Assembly (NCBI RefSeq): GCF_015356865.1
Contig: NZ_JAAFZA010000099.1
Span: 1 to 36,080, forward strand
Direction of reading: 5' to 3'
Origin: Catenulispora pinisilvae
GTDB taxonomy: Bacteria; Actinomycetota; Actinomycetes; Streptomycetales; Catenulisporaceae
DNA length: 36,080 nucleotides
How positions within the stretch are numbered: position 1 is the first letter of the stretch; every line of letters begins with the position of its first letter. Shown piece after piece: positions 21,719-30,510 of the stretch. The position numbers were made by a program, and so were the translations under genes. The notes beneath the pieces are model-generated. The model saw nothing but the letters and a program-made list of their open reading frames with translations. It was not told the origin of the DNA and did no database searches.

Positions 21719-24700
21719 ATGTCGCAGAGCAAGATACTCAGTGGATTGAGGAAGTCCGCCTCCGCGCTCATCGCGGTGGCGGTGGCAGGCGTGGTGACGG
21801 TGTGGGGCGTGGCCCAGCCGGCGCAGGCGAGCTGCGGGAACGCGGTGGCGTGTGAGAACCAGCAGACCGCGGGCGTGCAGGACCTGACCGACGGCGCCGG
21901 GAACCTGGCGACGTACACCAGCGCATACGGGGACATCCAGGGCTTCTCCACGGCCCAGAGCGTCCTGCCGGGCGGCACGATCACCTTGAAGGTGGAGTCG
22001 CCGACGCAGTACGCGGTCGAGGTCTCGCGCCTGGGCTACTACGGCGGCGCCGGCTCGCGGCTGATGTCGTGGAGCATGAACACCTCGACCGGGACGTATC
22101 CGTCCAACTACAGCGGCACCCTGCCGGCCTGCGACTCCGACAAGTCCACCGGCTTGGTGGACTGCGGAGACTGGAAGGCGCCGGTGTCGATCCAGGTGCC
22201 GGCGAACGCGGTGTCAGGGATCTACATCATCGCGCTGGAGCAGTGGGACAGCACCGACGCGCTGATCGGCTACATGCCGGTGCCGGTGGTGGTCCGCGAG
22301 CCCGACAACGCCGCGCACCACAGCGACATCGTCGTGCAGACCTCGGATGAGACCTGGCAGGCCTACAACACCTACGGCGGCCAGGACCTATACGTCGGCA
22401 ACGGCCCGGCGCCCGACGGCCGCGCGTACCGCGTCAGCTACAACCGACCGCTGCCGGACATCGGGCAGAACGGGGTCTTCGGCTCGGAGTTCGCGCTGGT
22501 GTACTGGCTGGAGGAGAACGGCTACGACGTCAGCTATATCTCAGGGATCGATGCCACGACGGATCCGGCGTCGGTCAGCAACCACAAGGTCTTCATCTCC
22601 TCCGGCCACGACGAGTACTGGAACCAGAGCCAGTGGAACAACGTCATGGCCGCGCGCAAGGCCGGGCAGAACCAGATCTTCATGTCCGGCAACGAAGTGT
22701 TCTGGCGGACCCGCTTCGAGAACAGCATCGACGGGACGAACACGGCCAACCGCACGCTGACCACGTACAAGATGACCAAGCTGTACGGCACCAACCCGGT
22801 GGACGGCGTCCCCGACCCGACAGGGCAGTGGACCGGGACCTGGATGGATACGCACGGCATCGGCACCGGGGCCGCGCCAGAGGACCAGTTGACCGGATCG
22901 CTGTTCTCGGTCAACGCGAATCAGTACTCGCCGATCACCTTCTCGTCGGCCTACTCCGCCCTGCGGGTGTGGCGCCATACCTCGGTCGCGAGCCTCATCT
23001 CCGGTTCGGAGAGCACGCCGTACGGCCTGCTCGGCTACGAATGGGACTCCGACTTCCCGGACGCGACCAGACCGGCGGGCGAGATCGACCTGTCCTCGAC
23101 GACGTTGACCGTGGACCAGCTCCGGACGGACTGGGGCAACGACTACGCGACCGGCCAGGCCACCAACAGCCTGGTGGAGTTCCGCGACCCGACCTCGCAC
23201 GCGCTGGTGTTCGGGACCGGCACGGTCCAGTGGTCGTGGGGCCTGTCGAACCTGCACACCGACAACACCGGCGTCGCCAACCCGCCGGATCCGCCGAACC
23301 AGAGCACGACCCAGGACCGGGACGTCCAGCAGGCGACGCTGAACGTGCTGGCCGACATGGGCGAGCAGCCGACGACGCCGCAGGCCGGGCTGGTGACCGG
23401 GACGGCGTTGCCGACCGGCACGCCGGGTCCGACGACGTCGGTGACCGCTCCGGCCCCCGGTACCTCGGTACAGGTTCTCAAGCCTCTGACAGCCACCGGT
23501 GTGGCCGCGCCGTCGGCCGGGACGGTGGTGGCGCGGGTCGAGGTCTCGGTGGACGGCGGCAGCACCTGGCACGCCGCCAGTACCACGCAGACCACCGGTG
23601 GTGCGGTGTCGTGGAGCTATCCGTGGACGCCGACCACGATCGGCACGGCACAGATCCTGGTGCGCGCCGAGGACGACAACGCGGACATCGGGTCCGCGCA
23701 GTCGGTGAGCCTGACGGTCGGGCCGCAGATCTGTCCGTGTGTGATCTTCCCGTCCACCGCGTCGCCCGTGACTCCGGACAGCGGGGACGGTTCCTCGGTG
23801 GAGGTGGGGACCAAGTTCCGCACGTCCACGGCGGGGAAGATCACCGGGATCCGCTTCTATCAGAGCCCGGCGAACACCGGCTCCCACGTGGCGAGCTTGT
23901 GGACCTCGACCGGGCAGCTGCTGGCGTCCACCCCGGCTTCGACGGCGACCGTGACCCAGCCCGGCTGGCAGACGTTGAATCTGACGACCCCGGTGACGAT
24001 CAAGGCGAACACGACGTATGTCGTGTCGTATCACGCGCCGGTCGGGCACTACGCGGCTGACCCGGGGTACTTCACGTCCAGTGGGGCCGGACAGGTGCCG
24101 ATCAAGGCGTTGCAGACCGGGGTCGACGGAGGGAACGGGGTCTTCTCCTACGGAGCGTCGACGATGTTCCCGAACAACTCCTTCAACGACACCAACTATT
24201 GGGTGGATCCGGTGTTCGACAACACCGGGGTTCCGACCACGCCGCCCACTGTGACGAGTACGAGCCCTGGCTCGGGGTCGACCGCGGTGTCGCCGACGAC
24301 GCAGGTGTCGGCGTCGTTCAGTTACGGCATCGACATGACGACGGTGAACTTCACGGTCAAGGACGGGACGGGTGCCGCGGTGCCCGGGTCGCTGAGCTAC
24401 ACCGCCGCGACGAACACCGTGGTGTTCACGCCGGACAGCCCGTTGGCTCTGAGTACCGGCTACACGGCTTCCATCCAGGCGGACGACGTCAACGGGAACG
24501 CCATGACCGCGCCGGTGGCGTGGACGTTCACCACGGCGGCGACGATGCCCGCGCCGCAGTGCCCGTGCACGTTGTGGCCGACGTCCACGGTGCCGGCGAC
24601 GGTGGATTCCGGGGATGGGAACTCGGTGGAGCTCGGGGCGAAGTTCTCGTCGTCGGTGGCGGGGAACGTGACTGGCCTTCGGTTCTATAAGAGCACTGGG

Positions 24701-25549
24701 AACACCGGGACCCACACCGGGACTCTGTGGAGTGCCACCGGGCAGCAGTTGGCTACCGGGACGTTCACCGGTGAGAGCGCGTCCGGGTGGCAGACGTTGA
24801 CGTTCGCCACGCCGGTGAGCATCGCGGCGAACACGCAGTACGTGGTCTCGTATCACGCGCCGGTCGGGCACTACTCGGCTGATGCCGGGTACTTCGGGTC
24901 CGCGCATACCTACTATCCGCTCAGTGCGCCGGCCAGTGGGAACGGGGTCTATGCGTATGGGTCCACGACCACGTTCCCGAGCAACAGCTACAACGCGACG
25001 AACTACTGGGTGGACCCGATCTTCCAGACGACGGCGCCGGCCCAGAGTCCGGGGGCGACGCAGTTGCAGAGCCCGAGTGCGCGGGTCAGTGGGGGGCAGA
25101 CGACGGGGTCGACGGTGCCGGGGGCGGGGCGGATCGCGCTGCGTGAGGATCCCGTGATGGACCAGACGCATCCGATCACGACGGTGCTGGCGGCCACAGC
25201 GGATCCGGCTTCGGTGAAGGTGTCGGTGGTGACTGCGGCGCCGGTGCCGGGGCAGGAGTGGGCGCCGGGGACGATCATGCCCGGGTACGTGACGTTCGAT
25301 CCGACGACTCGGATCGTGGCTTTCCACCCGGCGGGGTTGCTGCCCCGGAACGGCACCTATCGGGTGACCGTGAATGCGAACGTTGATAATGACGATCCGA
25401 CACCGCCGCTGACGTGGCTCATCGCCCCGACGACGGTTTACGGCGGGTCGTCTCCGCTGCCGGGACTGGGGACGCCGGTGGGGGTGGCGCCAGGGGTGTT
25501 GCCGGGGCCGTCCTATGGGAGCCGGAGTAATCGGCCCGGGGTTCGGTAG
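21719..25549 (+). CDS. secreted multidomain protein: DMFase-beta-like domain, Ig-like domains, two DUF4082 domains
   Basis: This 1276-residue exported protein has an N-terminal signal: KSLR-type charged start, hydrophobic residues 14-32 and cleavage after AQA at residue 37. Cys39 has no lipobox. Residues about 60-540 resemble the C-terminal domain of N,N-dimethylformamidase beta subunit, with SSGHDEYW (295-301) and MSGNEVFW (323-329). An Ig-like domain lies at about 570-670, DUF4082 copy 1 at about 673-835, a Big_5/SbsA-like Ig domain at about 842-940 and DUF4082 copy 2 at about 947-1103. A Ser/Gly/Pro-rich tail with a further Ig-like fold ends the protein. The two DUF4082 copies share a 27-bp identical stretch (24026-24052 and 24848-24874). 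Known DMFases use a Tyr/Tyr/Glu iron site; whether it is kept here cannot be judged by eye. The position suggests an extracellular enzyme or adhesin acting with the polysaccharide. The ribosome site is weak. Confidence 0.85.
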   Translation: MSQSKILSGLRKSASALIAVAVAGVVTVWGVAQPAQASCGNAVACENQQTAGVQDLTDGAGNLATYTSAYGDIQGFSTAQSVLPGGTITLKVESPTQYAVEVSRLGYYGGAGSRLMSWSMNTSTGTYPSNYSGTLPACDSDKSTGLVDCGDWKAPVSIQVPANAVSGIYIIALEQWDSTDALIGYMPVPVVVREPDNAAHHSDIVVQTSDETWQAYNTYGGQDLYVGNGPAPDGRAYRVSYNRPLPDIGQNGVFGSEFALVYWLEENGYDVSYISGIDATTDPASVSNHKVFISSGHDEYWNQSQWNNVMAARKAGQNQIFMSGNEVFWRTRFENSIDGTNTANRTLTTYKMTKLYGTNPVDGVPDPTGQWTGTWMDTHGIGTGAAPEDQLTGSLFSVNANQYSPITFSSAYSALRVWRHTSVASLISGSESTPYGLLGYEWDSDFPDATRPAGEIDLSSTTLTVDQLRTDWGNDYATGQATNSLVEFRDPTSHALVFGTGTVQWSWGLSNLHTDNTGVANPPDPPNQSTTQDRDVQQATLNVLADMGEQPTTPQAGLVTGTALPTGTPGPTTSVTAPAPGTSVQVLKPLTATGVAAPSAGTVVARVEVSVDGGSTWHAASTTQTTGGAVSWSYPWTPTTIGTAQILVRAEDDNADIGSAQSVSLTVGPQICPCVIFPSTASPVTPDSGDGSSVEVGTKFRTSTAGKITGIRFYQSPANTGSHVASLWTSTGQLLASTPASTATVTQPGWQTLNLTTPVTIKANTTYVVSYHAPVGHYAADPGYFTSSGAGQVPIKALQTGVDGGNGVFSYGASTMFPNNSFNDTNYWVDPVFDNTGVPTTPPTVTSTSPGSGSTAVSPTTQVSASFSYGIDMTTVNFTVKDGTGAAVPGSLSYTAATNTVVFTPDSPLALSTGYTASIQADDVNGNAMTAPVAWTFTTAATMPAPQCPCTLWPTSTVPATVDSGDGNSVELGAKFSSSVAGNVTGLRFYKSTGNTGTHTGTLWSATGQQLATGTFTGESASGWQTLTFATPVSIAANTQYVVSYHAPVGHYSADAGYFGSAHTYYPLSAPASGNGVYAYGSTTTFPSNSYNATNYWVDPIFQTTAPAQSPGATQLQSPSARVSGGQTTGSTVPGAGRIALREDPVMDQTHPITTVLAATADPASVKVSVVTAAPVPGQEWAPGTIMPGYVTFDPTTRIVAFHPAGLLPRNGTYRVTVNANVDNDDPTPPLTWLIAPTTVYGGSSPLPGLGTPVGVAPGVLPGPSYGSRSNRPGVR

Positions 25550-25612
25550 GCGGGCTCAGTAGGTGGGTTTCGGTAGGTGGGATCAGTAAGTGGGATCGGT
25601 AGGCGTGGTTCG
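25546..25612. repeat. five degenerate 13/14-bp tandem repeats
   Basis: Units begin GTAGG or GTAAG and run 13, 14, 13, 13 and 14 bp (25546, 25559, 25573, 25586, 25599), consensus GTAGGTGGGATCR. The first unit contains the stop codon of the large secreted protein. The array ends 24 bp before ATG 25637 of the next GT2. An in-frame ATG at 25577 lies inside it and is not taken as the start. Confidence 0.8.
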
Positions 25613-25636
25613 TCGATTCGGAGCGGGCGGAGTGCT

Positions 25637-26692
25637 ATGGGCAGTGTCAGCGTCGTGATTCCGTGCTATCGGTACGGGCATTTCTTGGCCGACTGCGTGC
25701 GGAGCGTGCTGGACGAACAGCCCGGCGTCGATGTTCGAGTGCTGATCATCGACGACGCTTCGCCCGACGATTCGGCGGATCGGGCCCGGGAGTTGGCGGC
25801 CGCCGATGCCCGGATCTCGGTGGCGGTCCACGAGGCCAACCGGGGGCACATCGCCACATACAACGAGGGGTTGCTGGACTGGGCCGACGGTGACTACTGC
25901 GTGTTGCTGTCGGCCGACGACCGGCTGACGCCCGGGGCGTTGGTGCGGGCGACGGCGCTGCTGGACGCGAACCCGTCGGTGGGGTTCGTCTACGGGCATC
26001 CGCTGACCTTCCAGGACAGTGCGGCGCTGCCGGTCGCGCGCGGGGCGGACTGGCGTCAGGGCCAGTGGGCGGTGCGGCCGGGGCTGTGGTGGCTGCGGCG
26101 GCGGTTCCGGTCGGCGCAGGGGTGCATCACGTCGCCGGAGGTGGTGATGCGGACGTCGGTGCAGAAGCGCATCGGCGGCTACGACCCGGCGCTGCCGCAT
26201 TCAGGCGACATCGAGATGTGGATGCGCGCGGCGGCGGTGGCGGACGTCGGACACATCCGCGGCGCGGACCAGGCGTACTACCGGCGGCACGGGGCGAACA
26301 TGTCGACGGTGGACTTCGGCGGTCAGCTGGACGACCTGCGGCAGCGGCGCGCCGCGTTCGAGTCGGTGCTGGTGAAGTGCGGCGAGGCGCTGCCGGAGGC
26401 CGACACCTGGGCCACGGAGATGCGGCGCAGGCTGGCGCGGCAAGCGCTGCGGCGGGCGGTGCGGGCCTATGACAAGGGTCTGACTCAGACCGTCCCGGTC
26501 GCGGAGCTGCTGGCCTTCGCGGCCGACTGCTGGCCGGACTACCGCCGGCTGCCGGAGTACGCGGGGCTGCGGGTGCGGCGCGCGGTCGGCGAGCGGGCGA
26601 TGCCGTACCTGCGGCCGCTGGTGGTGAGCGCGGCGGTGAATCGGGGACGGGAGTGGGTCTGGTGGCAGTCCTGGCGGCGGCGGGGGTGGTGA
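25637..26692 (+). CDS. glycosyltransferase family 2
   Basis: This 351-residue GT-A transferase starts MGSVSVVIPCYRYGHFLADC. VLIIDDASPDDSADRARELA and ANRGHIATYNEGLLDWADGD follow. YCVLLSADDRLTPGALVRAT holds the ADD metal-nucleotide motif. The acceptor side has GGYDPALPHSGDIEMWMRAA, where DIEMW is the catalytic acidic block. A helical C-terminal region of about 110 residues (from about 245) with many Arg and Trp may bind membrane. ATG 25637 is chosen over 25577 because GT2 homology begins there and the earlier start lies in a tandem repeat. It is co-directional with the secreted protein, 87 bp away. Sugar donor is unknown. Confidence 0.87.
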   Translation: MGSVSVVIPCYRYGHFLADCVRSVLDEQPGVDVRVLIIDDASPDDSADRARELAAADARISVAVHEANRGHIATYNEGLLDWADGDYCVLLSADDRLTPGALVRATALLDANPSVGFVYGHPLTFQDSAALPVARGADWRQGQWAVRPGLWWLRRRFRSAQGCITSPEVVMRTSVQKRIGGYDPALPHSGDIEMWMRAAAVADVGHIRGADQAYYRRHGANMSTVDFGGQLDDLRQRRAAFESVLVKCGEALPEADTWATEMRRRLARQALRRAVRAYDKGLTQTVPVAELLAFAADCWPDYRRLPEYAGLRVRRAVGERAMPYLRPLVVSAAVNRGREWVWWQSWRRRGW

Positions 26693-26770
26693 GTCGGCTC
26701 GGAGCTCGATGTGCCTCCAACCTGGACTGAAGCCCGCACAGACGGAACGATCCCGGGCAAGTCCCGGCGT

Positions 26771-26776
26771 TACAAT
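26771..26776 (+). promoter_or_regulatory. candidate -10 of the HTH-STAND-TPR gene
   Basis: TACAAT (five of six matches to TATAAT) lies 31 bp before ATG 26808. No matching -35 is evident. A CCGGG-CAAGT-CCCGG hairpin (26753-26767) sits directly upstream and may be an operator or the end of the preceding transcript. The 115-bp gap contains nothing else. Confidence 0.4.
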
Positions 26777-26807
26777 CCTTGTCATTGAAGTGACTGGGGG
26801 CGCAGGG

Positions 26808-29174
26808 ATGGATACGACACATCCTGATCCGGCTGACTCCGCGGATCTCGCGGAGTTCATTGAGGCGTTGGGTCTGCTGCGGGTCCGCGCGGGCGCGCCC
26901 TCGTATCGGACGTTGGCCAAGCGGGTCGGGTCGGTGCTCCGGCCGCCGCGGGTGGTGGCGCCGACCACGATCGCCGACGTGTTCCGGGCCGGGCGGCGCC
27001 GGCTGGACCTGGATCTGGTGGTGGCGATCCTGCGCGCGCTGGGCCTGGCGGAGGCCGAGGTCGAGCAGTGGCGGCGGGCCTGCCTGCGCGCGCACGCCGG
27101 GCCCAAGCCGGGCGGGTCGGCCGGGGCGGCCCGGCAGTTCCCCGCGGACCTGGCGACTTTCACCGGACGCACGGCGGCCTTGCAGCAGTTGCTCGACGCC
27201 GCGATGGCGCCGGCCGGCGACGGGCTGACCCCGATGGTCGTGGTGTCGGCGATCGAGGGCATGGCCGGCGTCGGGAAGACCCGCCTGGCGGTTCACGCCG
27301 CCCATGCGCTCATCCGGGCCGGGCACTACGGCGAGGCTCAACTGTTCGCCAACATGCGCGGGTTCGACGCCGATCAGCCGCCGGTCGATCCGGCCACCGT
27401 GCTCGCGGAGTTCCTGCGGGCGCTCGGGGTGCCGACCGCGCGGATCCCCCGGGACCGGGACGAGCGGGCGGCGATGTTCCGCGACCGCCTGCACGGCAAG
27501 CGGGCGCTGATCCTGCTGGACAACGTGGCTGACGAAGACCAGATCAGGGATCTGATTCCGGCCAGCCCGAGCTGCCTGGTCCTGGTGACCAGCCGACGCA
27601 GCCTGCTGGGCCTGGACGGCGCGAACTTCGTCCAGCTCGACGTCTTCACCTCGGGGGAAGCCCGAGCCTTGCTGGAACGGCTCGTCGGTGGCGCGCGGCT
27701 GAAGGGCGAGTCCGCAGCGGCGGCCGAGATCGGGGAGGCCTGCGGTCGTCTGCCGTTGGCGGTCGCACTGGCCGGGAGCCGGCTGCGGGCCCGGCCCACG
27801 GCCCAGCTGACGGACTTCGTCGACCAGTTGCGTTCCGACAAGCTCGATGCCTTGGAGCAGAGCAATCGGTCGCCACGGCTTGTCTTCGACCTCTCCTATG
27901 ACGGCCTGAGCACCCGGCTACAGTCCGTATTCCGGCTGCTCTCCCTGCATCCTGGCCGGGACTTCACGGCGGACTCTGCCGCGGCGCTCGCCGGGACATC
28001 GGTCCTTGACGCACGCTCGGCCTTGGAGGATCTGGCAGACGAGAATCTGCTCCAGGTGAAGCCTCAGGGCCGATACGAGATGCATGACCTGCTGCACGCT
28101 TACGCAGCGAAGAGGGCCGAAGAGGACTGTTCGGACCGCGAGCGCGACGAAGCGGTGCGAAGGATGCTCGCCTGGTACGTGACGCAAACGGATGCCGCGG
28201 CCGAATCCATCAATCCGACGCGCTATGCCATTCCGGTCCCGGACAGTGAGACGCTCGGCTACACGGCGGCCTTCGCATCCAGTGCGGAGGCCATCGCGTG
28301 GTTCGAGGCGGAGCTGGCGAGTATCCAGGCCGCGGTGGAGACGGCAGCGAAGTTCGGCATCCGGTATCCGCAGTGGCGGATTCCGGCTGTGACCTCGATC
28401 TATTTCGGGACCGTGGAGAACTGGGAGCCCTCGATCAAGCTCTTGCAGCCGGCGATGGACGCGGCCCGGGCGGTGCGGGATCCGTCGGCGCTGGCTTGGA
28501 TCTCCGGCCGGTTGGGCGGGGCCGAATATCGCCTGGGAATGGTCGATGAAGCCGGCGACCATCTCGAAACCGCGCTGGAGATCTTCCGTAGTGTCGGTGA
28601 CCGGGACGGCGAAAACGCCACGATGGTCTCCCTGATCTGGTTCCACATGGAGGCCGGACAGCCGGAGCTGGGGCACGAACGCGGCCGTGAGGCGCTGGTC
28701 CGGCTCCGCCAGACCGGTGATCGGAACGCCGAGAGCAAGGTCCTGAACAACATGGCGGTGTGCCTGCACGCGTTGAACCGGCCGGAGGAGGCACTGGAGT
28801 GTCTGATCACCGCACTGCCGATCATCGAGGAGGCGAACGATCCCTACGGCGTGGCCATGGCCAATCGGAACATCGGCTACACCACCTTGGTGTTGAGGCG
28901 GTTCGAGGACGCGGAGCGGTGGTTGCACCGTGCGGCAGAGGTCTATCGGGCGAACGGTGATCACTTCCGGCACGCGGAGTGTCTGCACGGGATCGCGTCG
29001 GCGCTCGACGGGATGGGGAACGCGCAAGCGGCCGAGGAACTGGTCCGGACGTCGGCCGTGGTCTTCCAGGACCTGGGCCCGGACGAGGCCGACCGGTTCC
29101 GGGCCCGGCTGGACGCGTCGCCGCTGCGCTATCGCCCCGCGGCTAGGGAGTCCGAGGTGCTTGGGGCGGGGTGA
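26808..29174 (+). CDS. HTH-STAND NTPase (NB-ARC) with TPR repeats, probable signal-sensing regulator
   Basis: This 788-residue cytoplasmic switch protein has an N-terminal helical HTH-like domain (about residues 15-95; LAEFIEALGLLRVRAGAPSY followed by RTLAKRVGS and TTIADVFRAGRRRLDLD), the arrangement seen in many actinomycete NB-ARC regulators. The NB-ARC core has P-loop GMAGVGKT (151-158), Walker B ALILLDNV with Asp238, a VLVTSRRSLL sensor, GRLPLAVALAG (GLPL motif) and MHD at 425-427 in MHDLLHAYA. About five or six TPR units from about residue 565 to 770 form the sensing arm. ATP-bound oligomerisation triggered by a TPR ligand is the family's known mode. ATG 26808 follows a G-rich stretch. 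It may regulate the surrounding locus, or be an independent defence or development switch. Confidence 0.9.
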   Translation: MDTTHPDPADSADLAEFIEALGLLRVRAGAPSYRTLAKRVGSVLRPPRVVAPTTIADVFRAGRRRLDLDLVVAILRALGLAEAEVEQWRRACLRAHAGPKPGGSAGAARQFPADLATFTGRTAALQQLLDAAMAPAGDGLTPMVVVSAIEGMAGVGKTRLAVHAAHALIRAGHYGEAQLFANMRGFDADQPPVDPATVLAEFLRALGVPTARIPRDRDERAAMFRDRLHGKRALILLDNVADEDQIRDLIPASPSCLVLVTSRRSLLGLDGANFVQLDVFTSGEARALLERLVGGARLKGESAAAAEIGEACGRLPLAVALAGSRLRARPTAQLTDFVDQLRSDKLDALEQSNRSPRLVFDLSYDGLSTRLQSVFRLLSLHPGRDFTADSAAALAGTSVLDARSALEDLADENLLQVKPQGRYEMHDLLHAYAAKRAEEDCSDRERDEAVRRMLAWYVTQTDAAAESINPTRYAIPVPDSETLGYTAAFASSAEAIAWFEAELASIQAAVETAAKFGIRYPQWRIPAVTSIYFGTVENWEPSIKLLQPAMDAARAVRDPSALAWISGRLGGAEYRLGMVDEAGDHLETALEIFRSVGDRDGENATMVSLIWFHMEAGQPELGHERGREALVRLRQTGDRNAESKVLNNMAVCLHALNRPEEALECLITALPIIEEANDPYGVAMANRNIGYTTLVLRRFEDAERWLHRAAEVYRANGDHFRHAECLHGIASALDGMGNAQAAEELVRTSAVVFQDLGPDEADRFRARLDASPLRYRPAARESEVLGAG

Positions 29175-29182
29175 GTCGCCCC
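29163..29182 (+). terminator. hairpin over the STAND gene stop
   Basis: GGGGCG (29163-29168), an 8-base loop containing the TGA stop, and CGCCCC (29177-29182) form a perfect GC stem. It probably ends the rightward transcript facing the convergent P450 gene. Confidence 0.4.
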
Positions 29183-29200
29183 AGTGCCGGCCGCGTTGCC

Positions 29201-29271
29201 CCGACGCTTTAGCCGACGTCTCACCGAGGTCTCACCGACGCTTCAGTCGGCGCCTCGGCCGACGCCTCAGG
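29201..29271. repeat. degenerate 11-13-bp tandem repeats between convergent genes
   Basis: Six units of the pattern CCGACGCCTCA(G) occur at 29201, 29213, 29224, 29235, 29247 and 29259 with scattered mismatches. The last one runs into the stop codon of the cytochrome P450 gene (29269-29267). Adjacent units can pair (CGCC-TCA-GGCG at 29263-29273), so a terminator function is possible. Confidence 0.65.
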
Positions 29272-30508
29272 CGGCGCTGACCGGCAGCTGCCGCAGGCCC
29301 CTGATAGTGGACGTTTTGCGGCGGCGCACCGGACCGGCGACCCTGAGCTTGGGCATGCGCTCGGCCAGGAGTTGCATCGCGATGTTCAGCTCCATGCGGG
29401 CCAGCGGCTGGCCCACGCAGTAGTGCACCCCGCCGGAGAAGGCCAGGTGCTCGGCTGAGGCGTCGCGTCCGATGTCGAACTCGTCGGGCCGTTCGTAGAC
29501 GTCGGGGTCGTGGCCCGCGCCGCCGATCATGGTGAACACCCACTGTCCGCGACGCACCATCCGGCCCTCCAGCTCCACGTCCTCCAGCGCGATGCGGCTG
29601 GTGCCCTGGACCGGCGGGTCGTAGCGCAGTGCCTCCTCGACCGCCTTGGGGGCCATGTGTTCGGGGTCGGCGCGGAGTGCTTCCCACTGCTCGGGGTTGT
29701 TCATGAGCGCGAGCACGCAGTTGCCGATGACGTTGACCGTGGTCTCGAAGCCCGCGATCAGCAGGAGGAAGACCATGTGCTCCAGCTCGCCCGGCTTGAC
29801 CACGTCCTCGGCCTCGGCTGCCACCAGGCGGGTGATCAGGTCGTCGGCGGGTTCGCGGCGGCGGAGCTCGAAGAGGCTCTCGAACAGGGTGTGCAGTCTG
29901 GCGTTCGCGGCTTGGAAGCGGGCCGCGTGGCGTACCGACTGGATGCCGTCCAGGACGCTGCCGACGACGGCGCCGTGTTCGCCGAACTCGCGGCTGTCGG
30001 CGTCGGGGATGCCGAGCAGGTCGGTGATGACGCTGATCGGGAGCGGGGCGGCGAAGGCGGGGACCAGGTCGAACCGGCCGCCGCCGGCGCCGCCGGCAGC
30101 GGCCTGGTCGAGCAGGGAGCCGACGGTCTTCTCGATGCGGTCGCGGAACGTGGGCAGGGTCTTGGGGCTGAAGGCGGGCTGGGCCAGCCGGCGCAGTCTG
30201 GTGTGGTCGGGCGGGTTCATGCCGAGGAACGACAGGTTCAGGTCCGGGTCCGGGGCGACGCCGAAACGGCGGTCGCGCAGCACCGCGTTGCAGACCCGGT
30301 GGTGCGCCGTCACGAAATTGCCGCGCGGGCTCAGTGTCAGCGTTCCGTTCTGGCGCATCAGGCGGTAGATCGCGTACGGATCCTCATGTCCTTTGCGCGT
30401 CTGGAGCATCGCCATCGGCTCGTGCTCGATGTACGCCAGGTAACGGACCTCCGCGCGACGCAGGGCCAGGCCCGTCGCGAGTCCGACCGTCTGCGAGAAC
30501 TTACTCAT
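29267..30508 (-). CDS. cytochrome P450
   Basis: This 413-residue soluble bacterial P450 (class I, needing ferredoxin and its reductase, neither encoded nearby) has GMNPPDHTRLRRLAQPAFSP as the C-helix. The I-helix oxygen-binding motif is LLIAGFETTVN (Ala252-Gly253 to Glu255-Thr256). The K-helix ExxR is Glu292-Arg295 in EEALRYDPP. The heme loop FSGGVHYCVGQPLARMEL has Cys364 as thiolate ligand; Ser replaces the usual Gly after the loop Phe. Length is standard for CYP105/107-like actinomycete enzymes. ATG 30508 lies two bases after the TetR stop, whose region GGGGGAGTAG serves as ribosome site, so the two are one operon. The substrate may be a small molecule unrelated to the polysaccharide. Confidence 0.93.
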   Translation of the reverse strand: MSKFSQTVGLATGLALRRAEVRYLAYIEHEPMAMLQTRKGHEDPYAIYRLMRQNGTLTLSPRGNFVTAHHRVCNAVLRDRRFGVAPDPDLNLSFLGMNPPDHTRLRRLAQPAFSPKTLPTFRDRIEKTVGSLLDQAAAGGAGGGRFDLVPAFAAPLPISVITDLLGIPDADSREFGEHGAVVGSVLDGIQSVRHAARFQAANARLHTLFESLFELRRREPADDLITRLVAAEAEDVVKPGELEHMVFLLLIAGFETTVNVIGNCVLALMNNPEQWEALRADPEHMAPKAVEEALRYDPPVQGTSRIALEDVELEGRMVRRGQWVFTMIGGAGHDPDVYERPDEFDIGRDASAEHLAFSGGVHYCVGQPLARMELNIAMQLLAERMPKLRVAGPVRRRKTSTIRGLRQLPVSAA

Positions 30509-30510
30509 TC

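Noticed and set aside
21830-21838. Cys39 of the secreted protein as a lipoprotein anchor
   Set aside because: The preceding residues (QAS) do not fit a lipobox; a normal signal-peptidase site after AQA fits better.
22541-25327. 928-codon open frame, minus strand
   Set aside because: Antisense shadow of the secreted protein, composed almost wholly of Arg/His/Gly/Pro.
25546-25612. CRISPR-like array
   Set aside because: Units are 13-14 bp and contiguous, with no spacers and no cas genes.
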